Notes under the pieces: model-generated | Told to the model about the DNA's origin: nothing | Databases searched by the model: none | What the model saw: the letters and a program-made list of their open reading frames with translations, nothing else | From: an uncultured Candidatus Saccharibacteria bacterium | GTDB taxonomy: Bacteria; Patescibacteriota; Saccharimonadia; Saccharimonadales; Saccharimonadaceae | Direction: 5' to 3' | Length of the DNA stretch: 64,000 nt | NCBI GenBank assembly: GCA_945873065.1 | Contig: CAMCBN010000001.1 | Span: forward strand, 62,001-126,000 | Shown here: in pieces, positions 8,180 to 16,156 of the stretch | Numbering within the stretch: the first letter of the stretch is position 1 | Layout of the letters: each line of letters starts with the position of its first letter | Program-made: the position numbers and the translations under genes

Positions 8180-8255
8180 TGGAGCCGCTGACCGGACTTG
8201 AACCGGTGACCTACGCTTTACGAAAGCGCCGCTCTACCAGCTGAGCTACAGCGGC
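8180..8255 (-). tRNA. tRNA-Thr (anticodon CGT)
   Basis: Minus-strand cloverleaf: acceptor GCCGCTG/CAGCGGC, D-stem GCTC/GAGC, anticodon loop TTCGTAA (anticodon CGT), T-arm ACCGG-TTCAAGT-CCGGT, discriminator T and encoded CCA. The 3' end TCCA is complementary to the TGGA bulge in the thrS leader. The tRNA directly precedes the small membrane protein gene. Confidence 0.97.
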
Positions 8256-8312
8256 ATTAGATCATATTATACTAGAGTTACTGCTAAATTGGAAGGACAC
8301 CTCACGATGATA

Positions 8313-8340
8313 AAGCCCTCGGCTACAAGGCCGAGGGCTT
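8313..8340 (-). terminator. Terminator downstream of the orphan 311-aa gene
   Basis: AAGCCCTCGGC and GCCGAGGGCTT form a perfect 11-bp stem with a 6-base loop, 35 bases after the stop codon at 8375. The T-tract is short, but the stem is strong. Confidence 0.75.
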
Positions 8341-8374
8341 CGTAGCTAACACGCTCGATCCCACGTGCTATCGC

Positions 8375-9310
8375 TCAGATTTGTTCTTGCTCGTCTTTAA
8401 TCTCTACACCGATGTATGATTCGACTTCAGTCATCCGTTGGTTTCGTTCTATCAAGTTTGCCAACCTTCTCGCGTCAGACTCCGTGAGTGCTGGCGACAC
8501 CCCATATTTAGTAGTTCGACTGAGTACCTTCAGCGCAAGATCACAATTTGGAGCCAGAAATCTGGCTTCGCGAGGGCGCTCATGCTCCAGGACACGCCAT
8601 CGCTTATATTCATCAAAGGAGCCCCTCAGCCGGGCTGCTTCGTCTCTAGTGAGACCATGCTTAAACCGTTTATATCCTTCTTCTCCACATATCTCCTCTT
8701 TAATTCGATCAACGTGGCTATAATCTCCGCTATCCTCGCGTTTTCGTGCAACATCAAGTTCATTACTATAGAAGCTTCGCATTTCTAACAACTCTGAATA
8801 CGACCAGCAAGCGCCAAGTATCAATTGCTCGTCTGCCGTCAAGGGCTTTTCGTTCGTCACAAGCAAAGCCTTTGTCTCTGGAGATGCACCACTCCAGCCG
8901 TTGCCGTGCTTCGATGAAATATAGGCTTCAACCACCTGTCGCATACCTGTAAATTCAGGATCGTGCTTTACGTCAGAAAAAGGCCCACTATCGACATCAT
9001 CGGGCCCATCGGCGATATTATGCAACCTTTCAAGAACTCCACGATCCGTATCGGGCTCCTTCACATACTGCCAATTATCGTCTGGACCCAGCGCCACATT
9101 ATCTAGCCATCGCTCGGCAGGCTTGGGCTCTTGTGACTGATCATCTCCTATCCCTTCACGCGCCGCTGCCAATTCATCATGTATCCATGCATCAGCACCA
9201 GGCCTACCCGATAACGGTTTCTGAGGATCAAAATTAAAAGGCATCTCGTCAACTTCGGGAAATGGATTCTCCGGATTCTTCGGCCATCCCCCTTCTATAC
9301 TTCTTGGCAT
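8375..9310 (-). CDS. Hypothetical protein with a repeat-containing promoter
   Basis: I place the start at the internal ATG (MPRSIEGGWPKN) at 9310, preceded by AGAAAGGA at good spacing; the longer ORF start lies inside a pentanucleotide repeat and has no ribosome binding site. The resulting protein is about 311 residues, rich in Glu, Asp, Pro and Arg, with no signal peptide or membrane span. It is mostly helical in appearance, with a proline-rich first 60 residues. No family is recognised. It is a single-gene unit between tRNA-Asp (opposite strand) and tRNA-Thr with its own terminator. The promoter layout suggests phase variation. Confidence 0.7.
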   Translation of the reverse strand: MPRSIEGGWPKNPENPFPEVDEMPFNFDPQKPLSGRPGADAWIHDELAAAREGIGDDQSQEPKPAERWLDNVALGPDDNWQYVKEPDTDRGVLERLHNIADGPDDVDSGPFSDVKHDPEFTGMRQVVEAYISSKHGNGWSGASPETKALLVTNEKPLTADEQLILGACWSYSELLEMRSFYSNELDVARKREDSGDYSHVDRIKEEICGEEGYKRFKHGLTRDEAARLRGSFDEYKRWRVLEHERPREARFLAPNCDLALKVLSRTTKYGVSPALTESDARRLANLIERNQRMTEVESYIGVEIKDEQEQI

Positions 9311-9360
9311 AAAATCAATCATCCTTTCTCTAAGCACATTACCTTTTACTGGTAAAAATT

Positions 9361-9385
9361 GTATTGTATTGTATTGTATTGTATT
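9361..9385. repeat. Pentanucleotide tandem repeat (GTATT)x5
   Basis: Five perfect tandem copies of GTATT (AATAC on the minus strand). On the minus strand the array directly follows TTGACA and generates a TACAAT hexamer every 5 bases, so it occupies the spacer and the -10 position of the promoter for the orphan gene. Confidence 0.9.
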
Positions 9386-9391
9386 TGTCAA
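9363..9391 (-). promoter_or_regulatory. Promoter whose spacer and -10 are made of a tandem repeat
   Basis: Consensus TTGACA (-35) is followed after exactly 17 bases by TACAAT, with both spacer and -10 supplied by the AATAC repeat. Start of transcription would be near 9356, leaving a 46-nt leader that contains the ribosome binding site for the gene at 9310. Confidence 0.65.
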
Positions 9392-9536
9392 AGTACAACA
9401 GGCACGGAACGTGGTGTCTCTATGAAAACACCCGAAGACTACCTGCGATGAGCTTTACGGTGGATAGATCGACAAGACTTCCGAGCGACCCTCTTGCACT
9501 TTTGAGCTAATATTGCTATTATTGAGCCAGTCGCTT

Positions 9537-9614
9537 GCGCTCGTAGTGAAGTTGGCCTATCACGTCTCCCTGTCACGGAGAAGATCGCCGGTTCGAATCC
9601 GGTCGAGCGCGCCA
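9537..9614 (+). tRNA. tRNA-Asp (anticodon GTC)
   Basis: Cloverleaf: acceptor GCGCTCG/CGAGCGC, anticodon stem TCTCC/GGAGA with loop CTGTCAC (anticodon GTC), T-arm GCCGG-TTCGAAT-CCGGT, discriminator G (usual for Asp) and encoded CCA. The minus-strand ORF at 9439-9633 is only its antisense shadow. Confidence 0.96.
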
Positions 9615-9675
9615 TATCAAAGATATTCATCACCCCGTAGCAGGGGTTATTTTAATGAATTTATACCGCTAGACA

Positions 9676-9711
9676 ACAAAGATTACACCCACTGGGTGCA
9701 ATCTTTGTTTA
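9676..9711. terminator. Bidirectional terminator between tRNA-Asp and ndk
   Basis: ACAAAGATT-CACCC and GGGTG-AATCTTTGT pair around a 3-base loop with one mismatch. The A/T-rich ends give T-tracts in both directions, fitting the convergent tRNA-Asp and ndk. Confidence 0.85.
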
Positions 9712-9741
9712 ACTTCGCTGGTAAAATTCTACCCCTACTAG

Positions 9742-10269
9742 CTATCTGGTGAATTTTTCGTGCAAGGCATGGTATTCGTAGATCTCATCGTCAGAAAACC
9801 AGTGATTAATCTCTTGCTCAGCTTCTTCTGGATTGCCAGATGCATGGATAAGGTTCGGCACACCTTTGTCTTCTTCGTTAGCGTAACCAAAGCTCATGTG
9901 TGAATAATCACCCCTGATAGTACCCATCTCAGCAGCCATCGGCTCGGTCGGTCCGACTAATTTGCGTACTAGTTTCACCGCTTCGACACCCTCAAAAACC
10001 ATAGCAATCACTGGGCCCTGCATCATGAAGTCGAGCGTTACACCAAAGGCGTGTTGACCACGGCGCGAAACCATCTTACCGATCTCTTCGTAATGACGGT
10101 AATAGTGATCACGAGTCGGAGCTATCATTTTTACAGCAACAATCTTCAGGCCAACTCGTTCAAATCGAGTCAAAATCTCGCCGACGATACCGCGCTGAAC
10201 AGCATCTGGCTTGAAGACCACTAGGGTTTTTTGTACGTTGTTATTGTTTGGAACAGCTGTTTGACTCAT
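9742..10269 (-). CDS. ndk: Nucleoside diphosphate kinase
   Basis: NDK moves the gamma phosphate among NTPs through a phosphohistidine. The 175-residue protein has TLVVFKPDAVQRGIVGEIL at the start of the fold, the GPTEPMAAEMGTIRGDYS segment, and the active-site histidine in NLIHASGNPEEA. It is about 30 residues longer than the usual 140-150 because of a Gln/Asn-rich N-terminus and an insertion (HMSFGYANEEDKGVP) just before the active-site loop. The start ATG has an AAGGAGTG site. A TTGATA/TATAAT promoter lies upstream. Single-gene unit. Confidence 0.96.
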   Translation of the reverse strand: MSQTAVPNNNNVQKTLVVFKPDAVQRGIVGEILTRFERVGLKIVAVKMIAPTRDHYYRHYEEIGKMVSRRGQHAFGVTLDFMMQGPVIAMVFEGVEAVKLVRKLVGPTEPMAAEMGTIRGDYSHMSFGYANEEDKGVPNLIHASGNPEEAEQEINHWFSDDEIYEYHALHEKFTR

Positions 10270-10297
10270 TCACACTCCTTGGTTATGATCTGCTCGT

Positions 10298-10325
10298 ATT
10301 ATAGCGGATATTGTAGATGTATCAA
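10298..10325 (-). promoter_or_regulatory. Promoter of ndk
   Basis: TTGATA and TATAAT with a 16-base spacer on the minus strand; start of transcription near 10291. Confidence 0.65.
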
Positions 10326-10357
10326 ACTCAAATCCTAGTCTAGCACTGTTATTATGG

Positions 10358-10363
10358 TATACT
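10358..10363 (+). promoter_or_regulatory. Extended -10 abutting the Xer gene
   Basis: TGG-TATACT, an extended -10, ends 7 bases before the ATG of the recombinase, with no ribosome binding site in between. This predicts a leaderless mRNA. No good -35 is seen. Confidence 0.5.
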
Positions 10364-10370
10364 TATCTTA

Positions 10371-11312
10371 ATGAGTCAGCAGTATTACATGCAAGATTTG
10401 ATCATCGACTTCATCGAATATATGGAGGTGGAGCGCGGACGATCAGCCAAAACATCAGAAAATTACCAACACTACCTCGAGCGCTTCGTCGAATTCGCCG
10501 GGTCAGAATTAACAGTCGATGCCATCACTCCCGAGCTAATCCGACGCTATCGATTGTGGCTTAATCGTTACCAAGGAGCACTCGGCGAGGAGCTCGGCAT
10601 GTTAACGCAGAGCTATCATCTGATCGCCCTTCGCGGGTTCTTGAATTATCTATCGAAGCGCAATATACCGAGCCTTTCTCCGAACAAAATTGAATTACCC
10701 AAAACCCACAAACGACAAGTCACATTTCTTCATTATGAAGAAGTCGAGCGGATGATCGCCGCCGTGCCAGACGATGGCAAGGAAGCCAATCTACGCGATC
10801 GGGCTATTATAGAGCTACTATTTTCGAGTGGACTGCGTGTATCCGAGCTGGTCAATCTGAATCGCGACCATATCAACCTCAAGCGTCGCGAATTCATGGT
10901 GCGCGGCAAAGGACAAAAAGACCGGCCAGTATTTGTCAGTGCATCAGCAGCTGCTCAGATCGAGACCTACTTAGCGACACGACACGACTCGCTAGACCCG
11001 CTTTTCATCAGTTACAGTCGAAACCATGGCACGACAAACAATAGCGGCAACTTTCGTCGTCTAACTACACGAAGCGTCCAATCGATGATCGCCAAATACG
11101 CCCGATTAGCCGGGATTACCAAGCACGTCAGCCCCCACACTATGCGTCACAGTTTCGCTACCGATCTGTTGATGAACGGTGCCGATTTGCGCAGTGTACA
11201 GTCGATGCTGGGGCATAGTAATATCAATACTACTCAAGTGTACACTCACGTCACTGACAGCCATCTACGTGATGTATTCGAACAATATCATAGCGACCGA
11301 GTACAAGAGTGA
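10371..11312 (+). CDS. xer: Tyrosine site-specific recombinase (XerC/XerD-like)
   Basis: The 313-residue protein has the SAM-like core-binding domain (about residues 8-95) and the catalytic domain with Arg in SSGLRVSEL, Lys in VRGKGQKDRPV, HTMRH (HxxR) near 260, and LGHSNINTTQVYTHV with the second His and the nucleophilic Tyr. Length and motifs match XerC/XerD, which resolve chromosome dimers at dif together with FtsK (ftsK lies at 41795-44125). Only one Xer is visible, and CPR genomes may rely on a single enzyme, so I do not choose between C and D. It faces the pilus cluster, ending 18 bases from the pilX-like stop. Confidence 0.92.
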   Translation: MSQQYYMQDLIIDFIEYMEVERGRSAKTSENYQHYLERFVEFAGSELTVDAITPELIRRYRLWLNRYQGALGEELGMLTQSYHLIALRGFLNYLSKRNIPSLSPNKIELPKTHKRQVTFLHYEEVERMIAAVPDDGKEANLRDRAIIELLFSSGLRVSELVNLNRDHINLKRREFMVRGKGQKDRPVFVSASAAAQIETYLATRHDSLDPLFISYSRNHGTTNNSGNFRRLTTRSVQSMIAKYARLAGITKHVSPHTMRHSFATDLLMNGADLRSVQSMLGHSNINTTQVYTHVTDSHLRDVFEQYHSDRVQE

Positions 11313-11330
11313 TCGCCCACCCTATCGTGT

Positions 11331-12479
11331 TCACGGGGTACACGACGAACCCGATGAGCCGGATTCGTTGTTGGTGACATAAAAATTCTTGCACAAACTA
11401 CCCGTGATATCCACTCCATGTTCAGGAAATACGAAGCTACCATCGGTGTTAAACCCGACATTTACACGACTCTTGATACGCCGGAAAATCACATCAGCTC
11501 GCCCAGTAGAGTCGATTTCGGGCTGAACGGTATCAAATTTTACAGTAGCATTATCTTGTTTGAGTGTGATTTTTACCGCTGAGGCCTTGTACATACTGGT
11601 CAAGCGCAAAAACGCCACTCGCGAGCCGGCTGGTACTGCCCCACCATTCATTTTTAGTACCGCTCGACAGGCGTAGTCACCGCTACGATATCGGGAGTTC
11701 GAACACGGTACAGCATTGACGGTTGTCTGTGAGCCAGCGTCATTATTAGCACGCAAGGCCGACCGTATCACCGGTGTCACTCCAGCCCCATCACTGATAA
11801 TACTAGGGCGTAGAAAGTTCGTCGATACCTGAGAACTGTCGAGATCGGTCAGCGAAATAGTTGCTTTGGTAGGCAGTATCGCCTGTGCCCGCATCAACCC
11901 TGGCGCGTTAACATTCCACGATGACTTTGATGGCAAGCTACGTAGATCACCAGTAGTTGGTGTTTCGATCGAAGCAACATCATTACCATCATTCTTTTTG
12001 CGCATCCACTCTATCTGTACACTATTGAACGGTGCGGCTGACATCAGGGGCACAACAGTCGATTGACTGTCGGGCAAATCGAGTAGTACATCATCTGTCT
12101 GGGCTTTGATTTTAACGCAAGTGTAGGCTTGATTTAATGTATTGCTACCACCATTGGTTTTGATAACTGTTTCACCCCGAGTCGAATCAACGATACCAGC
12201 CGCCGCAACTGTATCACAGCGTTGTTGGTCTATCGCCTGCCGCGCACGAGTGTTACCATTGAGAGCCGCCCGGATGACTCGCTTGCCATCCTCTACACCA
12301 GACACGGCAGAGTCGTAAGCACTCTGCGATAAATCGTTGTTGCTAGCTCTCTGCTGCTCTTGTACCATTAGGCGGATAAAACTAACTGTCAACACCGTGA
12401 TCAATACTGTCGAAAACATCACCACGAACAATGCCACCATACCAGATTGTCGCTGTCGTGTTTTGAGTTGTCTCATCAT
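11331..12479 (-). CDS. PilX-like minor pilin / pilus assembly protein
   Basis: The 382-residue protein begins with a short basic leader followed by SGMVALFVVMFSTVL, a hydrophobic helix resembling the PilX/GspK N-terminus (prepilin-like but without a strict GFTLxE), and then a large soluble domain rich in Ser, Thr and Asn with four to six cysteines. It is the last gene of the pilus cluster and starts one base after the stop of the preceding minor pilin. By position and architecture it belongs to the minor pilin set that caps or primes the fibre. The soluble domain has no recognised family and may mediate host contact. Confidence 0.7.
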   Translation of the reverse strand: MMRQLKTRQRQSGMVALFVVMFSTVLITVLTVSFIRLMVQEQQRASNNDLSQSAYDSAVSGVEDGKRVIRAALNGNTRARQAIDQQRCDTVAAAGIVDSTRGETVIKTNGGSNTLNQAYTCVKIKAQTDDVLLDLPDSQSTVVPLMSAAPFNSVQIEWMRKKNDGNDVASIETPTTGDLRSLPSKSSWNVNAPGLMRAQAILPTKATISLTDLDSSQVSTNFLRPSIISDGAGVTPVIRSALRANNDAGSQTTVNAVPCSNSRYRSGDYACRAVLKMNGGAVPAGSRVAFLRLTSMYKASAVKITLKQDNATVKFDTVQPEIDSTGRADVIFRRIKSRVNVGFNTDGSFVFPEHGVDITGSLCKNFYVTNNESGSSGSSCTP

Positions 12480-13232
12480 TCACCCCTGTATTAATGTTTC
12501 AAATATGTTAATGGCGCAGAAATTATAATTGGTCGCATCATCATTCGGTGGTTTGCACGTTTGGCTAGCGGTGTCGATCGTATCTTTCTCATTTGTGCCT
12601 ATCGTGAAGCGTAGTCGGTATAGTGCCTGAGAACCATCAGACTTATCGACCACTCGATCTACCTGCAAATCCCGTAAGGCCAAGTCGCCTTCGCGCGAGC
12701 CGAGTAGCTCTGTCGCCTTGCTAGTCGGGATATCTGTAGCGTAACGCCCATTCGCCGATGGCGTACAATATTGCGCTCCAGCATCTTTGACACGAGCCAA
12801 TACGATCATATCACCACGAGGGTCACCCGTACCTGTGTCATTCTGATACCGATACGCCGTTTGATTTTGCAAACGATCAGCCGTATTCCAGACATACGAT
12901 GTTGTCCCGAAGCATAGCCTTCCCAACCCATCACCGGCTTGTGGTGTCACATAACGCAGCGCATCTGCCGAAGCCAACGCATCACGACGGAACATATCAG
13001 ATACATCGCGACCGGCGAGATTAATCGACTTGATCGTCACTCCTTTAGTGTATTGATTTATTATCTGCATGGTCGACAACGTGATAGCGATTAGCAATGT
13101 CGACAAAAATGTCATCGCCAATAACAATTCAACCAACGTGAACCCCCGATTCGACCGATAGCGTAATATATCACCACTCTCACTACCGCTGCGTAGTTTG
13201 TATTGATAATTATCTCTATCGTGCCACATCAT
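12480..13232 (-). CDS. PilW/PilJ-like minor pilin
   Basis: The 250-residue product has a 28-residue basic leader followed by the class III signal RGFTLVELLLAMTFLSTLL, with Glu at mature position 5, a clear prepilin peptidase substrate. The soluble domain carries several cysteines and is larger than a major pilin, typical of PilW/GspJ-type minor pilins. It overlaps the upstream PilV-like gene by 17 bases and abuts the PilX-like gene, giving the V-W-X order known from other type IV pilus operons. Exact orthology is uncertain because minor pilins diverge rapidly. Confidence 0.8.
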   Translation of the reverse strand: MMWHDRDNYQYKLRSGSESGDILRYRSNRGFTLVELLLAMTFLSTLLIAITLSTMQIINQYTKGVTIKSINLAGRDVSDMFRRDALASADALRYVTPQAGDGLGRLCFGTTSYVWNTADRLQNQTAYRYQNDTGTGDPRGDMIVLARVKDAGAQYCTPSANGRYATDIPTSKATELLGSREGDLALRDLQVDRVVDKSDGSQALYRLRFTIGTNEKDTIDTASQTCKPPNDDATNYNFCAINIFETLIQG

Positions 13233-13815
13233 ACAACCTCGTGACTGTTCCTATCGTAGCTGGCTTATCGGTACCAACTGTTGGCCAACATGCCGTAATG
13301 TATACATCGTATGCTCGACTGACATTTGCGCCTTCGGCTTTAACTATTTGTACGAACATACCTTGTGCTCGTGGGTCGTTGGTAAACTCAACCTTGCTGA
13401 ACGTCGTCGCCTCCGCTTGATAAGTGGCACTCGAAGGAGTGTACAAACCAATGATACGCTGCCCTTCCCGGTTCGTGCGTGGTGCCAAGAAAAACGCCCC
13501 ACGACTCCGTAAATTATCAGACGCCAACTGGCAACGAGTATCCGATAGCTCTCGTAGTGTAATCGGCTCGGTATTGCTGACTTTTTGGGTCATCGTCTCC
13601 CAAACCGTCTGGTCGACCGCCTGCTGAGCATTTTTGATCAATAACAGTTGCGAATCGATCTGCTGTCGCACTTGTGTGATTTCAAGTGAACGTTGTGCCA
13701 TAGCCATACCTTGCCCCATAATAGTGAAAGCACCAACGATCACCAAACTAAACACCACAAAGGCAAACATCACTTCGATAATAGTATCACCTCGCTCACC
13801 TGATCGTCTTAACAT
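13216..13815 (-). CDS. PilV/GspI-like minor pilin
   Basis: A 199-residue protein with a short leader and the prepilin segment RGDTIIEVMFAFVVFSLVI. The residue after the cleavage-site Gly is Asp rather than Phe/Met, while the Glu at +5 is present. The soluble part has two to three cysteines and a C-terminal CWPTVG region. It overlaps both neighbours by a few bases, consistent with tight coupling. Placement between a GspH/FimT-like and a PilW-like gene supports a PilV/GspI role in the initiation complex of the pilus. Confidence 0.78.
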   Translation of the reverse strand: MLRRSGERGDTIIEVMFAFVVFSLVIVGAFTIMGQGMAMAQRSLEITQVRQQIDSQLLLIKNAQQAVDQTVWETMTQKVSNTEPITLRELSDTRCQLASDNLRSRGAFFLAPRTNREGQRIIGLYTPSSATYQAEATTFSKVEFTNDPRAQGMFVQIVKAEGANVSRAYDVYITACWPTVGTDKPATIGTVTRLYDVAR

Positions 13816-14519
13816 GACCCGATCCCCCCACCAATAAGCTTCACGCTACTAGCCGAGCCACCACCCCGCGTCAATACTGCGCCACTAGTGCCAGCGAGGA
13901 CTAACCCATCTGGCTCAATACAGAGGTTAATATCACCATTTTGGGTATCATTCTCTTCTGCCAAAAGGCTCATCGGACTATCGGAGGTGCCACTGTAGGT
14001 CTTGATCGCGCCACTAGAGGGTGAACGTACGATCAAAAATGAACGCCGCGCCGCTGGCCGTAAACTAGTCTGCCAACCCAGCTCATACGTTATAGCTTCG
14101 TCCGCTACATCAGACACCACCAGCCGCGATGCCTTGAGTGCCGCTAGATCAGCTGTCTCGCTCGAACCATCGCGTGTCGCATACACTGTGCGCGAAGTCA
14201 TCACCCGCCCATCGCGATCGGTCGTGATCAAACGTCCGATGATAGTACACTCTCCGGTACCGGGTGTCTGTGGTGTCGCACTTGGGCTAACTCCAGAAGA
14301 CGAACAGCCTATGTATTGGTTGCGATCATTCTGTACATTGACAGTCCTGTCATACTCACCTTGCAAAAAACTGACAAAAGAGTTTGTCGCGTCACGATAT
14401 CGCTGCGCGTTCACTGAGGCACTCACACCCAGCATGATACCAGCCGCCAGCGTACCACTGATAGCAAAGAAAAGCATCACTTCGATAATAGTAAACCCTG
14501 GTCGCGACATCATACTCAT
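13809..14519 (-). CDS. GspH/FimT-like minor pilin
   Basis: The start is set at the ATG of MSMMSRPGFTIIEVM, 21 bases inside the ORF-track start, because a TATACT hexamer lies 9 bases before it. Prepilin cleavage is expected after Gly in SRPG, leaving FTIIEVMLFFAISGTLA. The soluble domain contains ECTIIGRLITT and two cysteine pairs, fitting the GspH/FimT pseudopilin group. Together with the next three genes it forms the minor pilin block H-I-J-K that typically assembles the tip complex. Confidence 0.8.
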   Translation of the reverse strand: MSMMSRPGFTIIEVMLFFAISGTLAAGIMLGVSASVNAQRYRDATNSFVSFLQGEYDRTVNVQNDRNQYIGCSSSGVSPSATPQTPGTGECTIIGRLITTDRDGRVMTSRTVYATRDGSSETADLAALKASRLVVSDVADEAITYELGWQTSLRPAARRSFLIVRSPSSGAIKTYSGTSDSPMSLLAEENDTQNGDINLCIEPDGLVLAGTSGAVLTRGGGSASSVKLIGGGIGSC

Positions 14520-14613
14520 CGTAACTTCAGTATAGCACAAGCAAGATCATACGGGGAGTAACTACCGTGGTCAACTACCATCGCCGTATATTTTATATTG
14601 CCCAAATACACTA

Positions 14614-15483
14614 TCAACCAATCGACAACTTTGTGATAACACTTAGCAATGGCCCTCCCAATAGGAGCGACACCACGCAACCAACGATCAGTAGCGGCCC
14701 GAACGGCACCTGCGATTGTGTGTGTAATTTGCCACGTATCAGACCCGGCAATACTATCAGACACCCTAGTATATTAGCGAAGAATAATGTCATAAAAGAA
14801 AATCGCCAATCACTCAACAACAGCGCCAACCCCACACACAATTTCACATCACCAAAACCGATCCAAGCACCACGAGATAACACATATAGCACTCCATACA
14901 AACCAGCCAGCATCCCTAAAGATCCCAGTAACGACCCGATCTCTACATCACCGATCAGGAGCGCCCGCATCACGACAAACAACAACCCTAGTATCATCAA
15001 ACCATAGTTTAGTTGATCCGGCAAAAGCCGCCATTTCGCATCATAAGCCGCCAATATCAACAATACCACCGCTATCACCACCCACAAGATGAACATCCCC
15101 GTACTCAACGGCAGTGGCCATGGCCACAGTATATATGACAAAGGCAAAGCTAACCCCATCACTAATTCAACTATTGGCTCGAACAAACCGATCGGGGTCT
15201 GGCAATATCTACAGTGCCCCTTGGTCGATAGCCAACTCGCTAACGGCACTAAATCATACCAAGACAATACATGCCCACATTGCAAACACCGTGAACGATC
15301 CCGATGTAGATGGGATTGCCGCAGTACACGTAAGTGCCGCCATTCCTGCCGGTCGTACGCATGACCAGCCTGTCTATCAATATCAAGCTGCCAAGCACGT
15401 AATCTCCATACTTGCGCCCCAGCGAAACTACCTAAAACCGCGCCCAGCAATGCTAAGCTTATAATTATCATAATCGTCGTCAT
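14614..15483 (-). CDS. pilD: Prepilin peptidase / N-methyltransferase (A24 family)
   Basis: Integral membrane aspartyl protease that cleaves prepilin leaders and methylates the new N-terminal residue. The 289-residue protein shows the cytosolic N-terminal domain with the zinc-binding pairs CLQCGH and CRYC (about residues 86-115), eight hydrophobic segments, and the two catalytic aspartates in AYDAKWRLLPD and GFGDVKL. This is the full bifunctional layout of PilD/GspO. The overhang between zinc Cys and membrane is longer than usual (LDIDRQAGHAYDRQEWRHLR). It lies between the major pilin and minor pilin genes and is the only peptidase seen in the locus. Confidence 0.95.
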   Translation of the reverse strand: MTTIMIIISLALLGAVLGSFAGAQVWRLRAWQLDIDRQAGHAYDRQEWRHLRVLRQSHLHRDRSRCLQCGHVLSWYDLVPLASWLSTKGHCRYCQTPIGLFEPIVELVMGLALPLSYILWPWPLPLSTGMFILWVVIAVVLLILAAYDAKWRLLPDQLNYGLMILGLLFVVMRALLIGDVEIGSLLGSLGMLAGLYGVLYVLSRGAWIGFGDVKLCVGLALLLSDWRFSFMTLFFANILGCLIVLPGLIRGKLHTQSQVPFGPLLIVGCVVSLLLGGPLLSVITKLSIG

Positions 15484-15532
15484 TACCTGGCCTATTATAG
15501 CAAACTACAGCAAATGAAAGAAAAACCACTTC

Positions 15533-15569
15533 TCCAAAAAATAAACGGCCCGCGATATACGCCAGCCGT
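15533..15569 (-). terminator. Terminator after the major pilin gene
   Basis: ACGGC and GCCGT pair around a GC-rich loop; the minus strand continues with TTTATTTTTT. It may separate the abundant major pilin transcript from pilD downstream. Confidence 0.7.
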
Positions 15570-15594
15570 CAATTTATTATTTTACATTAAACCC

Positions 15595-16050
15595 TTACGA
15601 ATCAAGACAGTAGCCTACACCGTTCGAGCCACCAGCCTCTAGTTTTGTCACAACGACGAACTGCTTTGAAGAGCCCTTCTTTAGAGACACGCCCGAACCG
15701 TTTGACTCATCACACTTAGCACCACGCACCACTACGACAGAGTCATTATCTGGCGAAACACTACTGACAAATTCTCGCACCGAAATACTGTCTTTATTGA
15801 GATTAGACAGATCACCAACATAATCTTTCAAAGAGGTGGCCGTCGGGAATTTACCTCTGTTATTCGACGTGTACTGTGTCACAGCGGCGGCGATTTGGTC
15901 GACATCACTTTTGCGCGCTGTATCACGCTGTCCTCGTTGTAGCTGTGGCAACGCTACGAAAATCATCAAAAATATTAACGCCGCCATAGCCAATACCAGC
16001 ATCACCTCAATGATGGTGAACCCTTGCTGCGTTGTACGTTGCTGTTTCAT
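15595..16050 (-). CDS. pilA: Type IV major pilin-like protein
   Basis: The 151-residue protein has a 10-residue leader ending in QQG and the mature N-terminus FTIIEVMLVLAMAALIF, the classic prepilin helix with Glu5. The soluble part has SDVDQIAAAVTQYTSNNRGKFP, the helix-loop found in major pilins and GspG, and two cysteines at the C-terminal end that could close a D-region loop. Small size, a strong AGGTAGGG ribosome binding site and a terminator right after it suggest high expression, so I call it the main subunit. It follows the parvulin-like foldase gene. Confidence 0.88.
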   Translation of the reverse strand: MKQQRTTQQGFTIIEVMLVLAMAALIFLMIFVALPQLQRGQRDTARKSDVDQIAAAVTQYTSNNRGKFPTATSLKDYVGDLSNLNKDSISVREFVSSVSPDNDSVVVVRGAKCDESNGSGVSLKKGSSKQFVVVTKLEAGGSNGVGYCLDS

Positions 16051-16156
16051 AATTCCCTACCTTTATATAAAGCATATTTTGTTGTCACAGCCCATAATAG
16101 CGTAAACGTCTTGATGTGTCTAGTTTGGGCTTGTCACTAACGCAAAATTCCATATT

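Noticed and set aside
9439-9633. Minus-strand ORF of 64 aa (ARSTGFEPAIF...)
   Set aside because: It is the antisense of tRNA-Asp; such ORFs are common false genes over tRNAs.
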